The notes beneath the pieces are model-generated. The model was not told the DNA's origin. It made no database searches and worked only from the letters and a program-made list of their open reading frames with translations. From positions 28,589-92,588 of the forward strand of contig NZ_PYMH01000018.1 of assembly GCF_003025555.1 (NCBI RefSeq): DNA of 64,000 nucleotides, given 5' to 3'. The first letter of the stretch is position 1; each line of letters opens with the position of its first letter. Source of the stretch: Photobacterium lutimaris (GTDB lineage: Bacteria; Pseudomonadota; Gammaproteobacteria; Enterobacterales; Vibrionaceae). The translations under genes were made by a program, and so were the position numbers. Positions 62,284-64,000 of this stretch are shown one piece after another.

Positions 62284-63009
62284 TTATCCTTTCGCTTGTG
62301 CTTTTCCGACCTGAAGTACATCAGCCAAATTAAATTGTTTATCGAGACCGGCGAGGTTCAATAGAACCTGACCATCCCCCTGCCCCATCACCACACTGTT
62401 AACGTTGGCATGGGTGAATACGTCGTAGTTCTGTGTTTCGCCACCGACCAGACCCGATACCCGGATAGTATATTGTCCTTCCGGCATCACTTTGCCTTGC
62501 TCGTTCTTGCCATCCCACTCGATATCGTGGTCACCGGCTGCTTTGGCACCAAGATTAATGGTTTTCACCAGCTCACCCTGTGGGGTTTCAACACGCATCA
62601 TGGCTTGGTCAAGCGAGTTGCTCAGGCGTACACGGCCGCTTAACCCGCCTTCTTCTGCTTTCATCCCGGTCGCACTCGGCACCAGTACATCCTGACCAAC
62701 CAAGGTCGATGCCTGCAGCGCCTGGTTAGACGTCATGGCGGTATTTAGCAGACCGAACTGCTCGTTCATCTGGCCGATGCCGTCAACGGTGGCAAACGAT
62801 GCCATCTGGGCAATCATTTTATCATTGCCGACCGGCTCAAACGGGTCCTGCTGCGATAGCTGCTTGGTAAGCAAAGACAGGAAGTCTTCTTGTTTCAACT
62901 GGTTCTGGCCGGTTACTTTTTGATCTTCCTGAACCTTCTTTTCCTGCATCGACTTTAGCTGGTCGAGGTAGGAAAGGTTGTTGGAACCCGCACCATTAAT
63001 ACTGCTCAT
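62284..63009 (-). CDS. flgD: FlgD, hook cap (scaffolding) protein
   Basis: 241 aa from ATG 63009, with GGGAG eight bases upstream; two earlier in-frame starts at 63015 and 63018 are less well spaced. KQEDFLSLLTKQLSQQDPFEPVGNDKMIAQMASF near the N-terminus is the FlgD hallmark, and a FlgD Ig-like domain (about 120-200) follows. FlgD caps the growing hook. Confidence 0.96.
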   Translation of the reverse strand: MSSINGAGSNNLSYLDQLKSMQEKKVQEDQKVTGQNQLKQEDFLSLLTKQLSQQDPFEPVGNDKMIAQMASFATVDGIGQMNEQFGLLNTAMTSNQALQASTLVGQDVLVPSATGMKAEEGGLSGRVRLSNSLDQAMMRVETPQGELVKTINLGAKAAGDHDIEWDGKNEQGKVMPEGQYTIRVSGLVGGETQNYDVFTHANVNSVVMGQGDGQVLLNLAGLDKQFNLADVLQVGKAQAKG

Positions 63010-63026
63010 TGTCATCACTCCCTAGC

Positions 63027-63443
63027 CTACTTACCCATCTGCAGTGTTTTCATCAGCATCTGTTTGCTGGCATCAGCCACTTGTACATTGTTCTGGTAGG
63101 AACGCGATGCCGAAATCATGTTGGCCATTTCTTCCATCACATTGACATTCGGCTTATAGATATAGCCCTCGGCGTTAGCCAACGGGTGATCCGGGTTGTA
63201 CTCGGCACTCAGCGGTTTCTCGCTCTCAACAATCCCTTTGACCTGAACCGGCACACTGTCGCTACGCTTGTAGCTGGCACTTTGGAGCTCAGCGGCAAAT
63301 ACCGGATGCCTAGCCTTATACGTTTCTTCTGCCGAACTGCTAACGCTGTTGGCATTGGCAAGGTTACTGGAAGTGGTATTAAGGCGTACCGATTCAGCAC
63401 TCATGGCCGATCCCGATACATTGAAAATATTAAACAAGCTCAT
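63027..63443 (-). CDS. flgC: FlgC, proximal rod protein
   Basis: 138 aa. Starts MSLFNIFNVSGSAMSAESVR then SNLANANSVSSSAEE, with the closing NVMEEMANMISASRSYQNNV; this matches FlgC. It follows flgB after three bases. Confidence 0.97.
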   Translation of the reverse strand: MSLFNIFNVSGSAMSAESVRLNTTSSNLANANSVSSSAEETYKARHPVFAAELQSASYKRSDSVPVQVKGIVESEKPLSAEYNPDHPLANAEGYIYKPNVNVMEEMANMISASRSYQNNVQVADASKQMLMKTLQMGK

Positions 63444-63446
63444 TCA

Positions 63447-63842
63447 TTAATCCCCTCTCAGTGCCTTGCTCAGGTTTTTGAATTTTGATCCAAGGAAATC
63501 CAGTGATGCTTGATACTCAATCGAGTTCTGCATAAACAGATTCTGCTCCAACTGGGAATCAACGGTATTGCCGTCACCAGTATCCGGCTGGGTGGGTACT
63601 CGGTACTTTTGCTCACCCATAACCTGACTGGAGGCAGAAATGTGCCGACCATCTGTGCGGCTGAGGCCAACTTTTGCCTCCGAGGTTGCCGCATTGAGAG
63701 CCCGCTGAAAGTCGATATCTTTCGCCTTGTACCCCGGCGTATTGGCATTGGCAAGGTTACTCGCCAGCGTTTCTGCACGCTTGGCGCGTACGCCAACGGT
63801 ATGCTGGTGAACACCTAATGCTTTATCAAAAGAAATGGACAT
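63447..63842 (-). CDS. flgB: FlgB, proximal rod protein
   Basis: 131 aa. The typical opening FDKALGVHQHTVGVRAKRAETLASNLANANTPGYKAKD (key residues ASNLANANTPGYKA) marks FlgB. It is the first gene of flgBCDE; a strong sigma-54 motif lies 31 bp upstream. Confidence 0.97.
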   Translation of the reverse strand: MSISFDKALGVHQHTVGVRAKRAETLASNLANANTPGYKAKDIDFQRALNAATSEAKVGLSRTDGRHISASSQVMGEQKYRVPTQPDTGDGNTVDSQLEQNLFMQNSIEYQASLDFLGSKFKNLSKALRGD

Positions 63843-63873
63843 GTCTGCCTCCGAAATTCGTTATCGAATAGAA

Positions 63874-63890
63874 AGCAAAGGGTGTGCCAA
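63874..63890 (-). promoter_or_regulatory. Sigma-54 promoter of flgBCDE
   Basis: TTGGCACACCCTTTGCT on the minus strand matches YTGGCACGRNNNTTGCW with two mismatches. Predicted start near 63862, about 20 nt before flgB with CGGAGG as ribosome binding site. Confidence 0.85.
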
Positions 63891-63920
63891 AAATGTGAGG
63901 GGGAAGAAAATTAGGTACTT

Positions 63921-64000
63921 GGGCGATGGGCGATGGGCGATGGGCGATGGGCGATGGGCGATGGGCGATGGGCGATGGGCGATGGGCGATGGGCGATGGG
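63921..64000. repeat. Heptanucleotide tandem repeat (GGGCGAT)n upstream of flgB
   Basis: At least 11.4 perfect copies, running to the end of the window. It begins 30 bp upstream of the flgB sigma-54 element. Same unit as at 44704-44750. Confidence 0.97.

Overview
This window looks like a chromosomal stretch of a Vibrionaceae-type gammaproteobacterium. Reasons: the polar-flagellum order flrA-flrB-flrC-fliEFGHIJKLMNOPQR-flhBAFG-fliA-cheYZAB-parC-parP-cheW runs directly into a ccmA-I cytochrome c maturation operon and mlaA, an arrangement I know from Vibrio and relatives. Only one flagellin gene is present and the flg block is contiguous with the fli block, so Photobacterium or a close genus fits better than Vibrio itself. 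That genus call is inference.

Layout. 1-185: first 61 codons of a TagB/SpsB-like glycerophosphotransferase gene, cut by the window edge. 273-9148: mlaA and the ccm operon, all on the minus strand; ccmB and ccmC are separated by 567 bp holding a 269-bp MITE-like element. 9149-9819: gene-free, with heptanucleotide repeats. 9820-20817: chemotaxis genes with the polar array-placement pair parC/parP, then fliA, flhG and flhF. 20899-36225: export apparatus, C ring, ATPase complex, hook-length control and MS ring. 36310-40511: the sigma-54 regulators flrC, flrB and flrA. 40778-48062: filament genes (fliS, a fliT-like chaperone, fliD, flaG, flagellin, flgL, flgK). 48220-56130: a plus-strand, visibly AT-rich island. 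56151-63842: flgJ back to flgB. 63921-64000: a heptamer repeat running off the end.

The main discovery is the island between flgK and flgJ. It holds a TPR-glycosyltransferase fusion shaped like the flagellin glycosyltransferase FlmG, then neuD-neuB-neuA-neuC in the order and near the lengths of the Escherichia coli K1 sialic acid genes, then a polysaccharide pyruvyl transferase family gene and a small orphan ORF. A good sigma-54 promoter motif (GG-N10-GC, 48155-48171) points into the island, back to back with the sigma-54 motif of flgK. This suggests that sialic-acid-type nonulosonate production and transfer is wired into the flagellar programme, probably to decorate the flagellin encoded nearby.

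Second theme: (GGGCGAT)n repeats lie just upstream of the sigma-28 promoter of the flagellin gene and of the sigma-54 promoter of flgB, and a (CTAGGAA/CTAGGTT)n array lies between the chemotaxis and ccm operons. These are candidate length-variable loci. Sigma-54 motifs were found before flrB, fliK, flhA, flgF, flgK, flgB and the island, giving a coherent hierarchical regulon.
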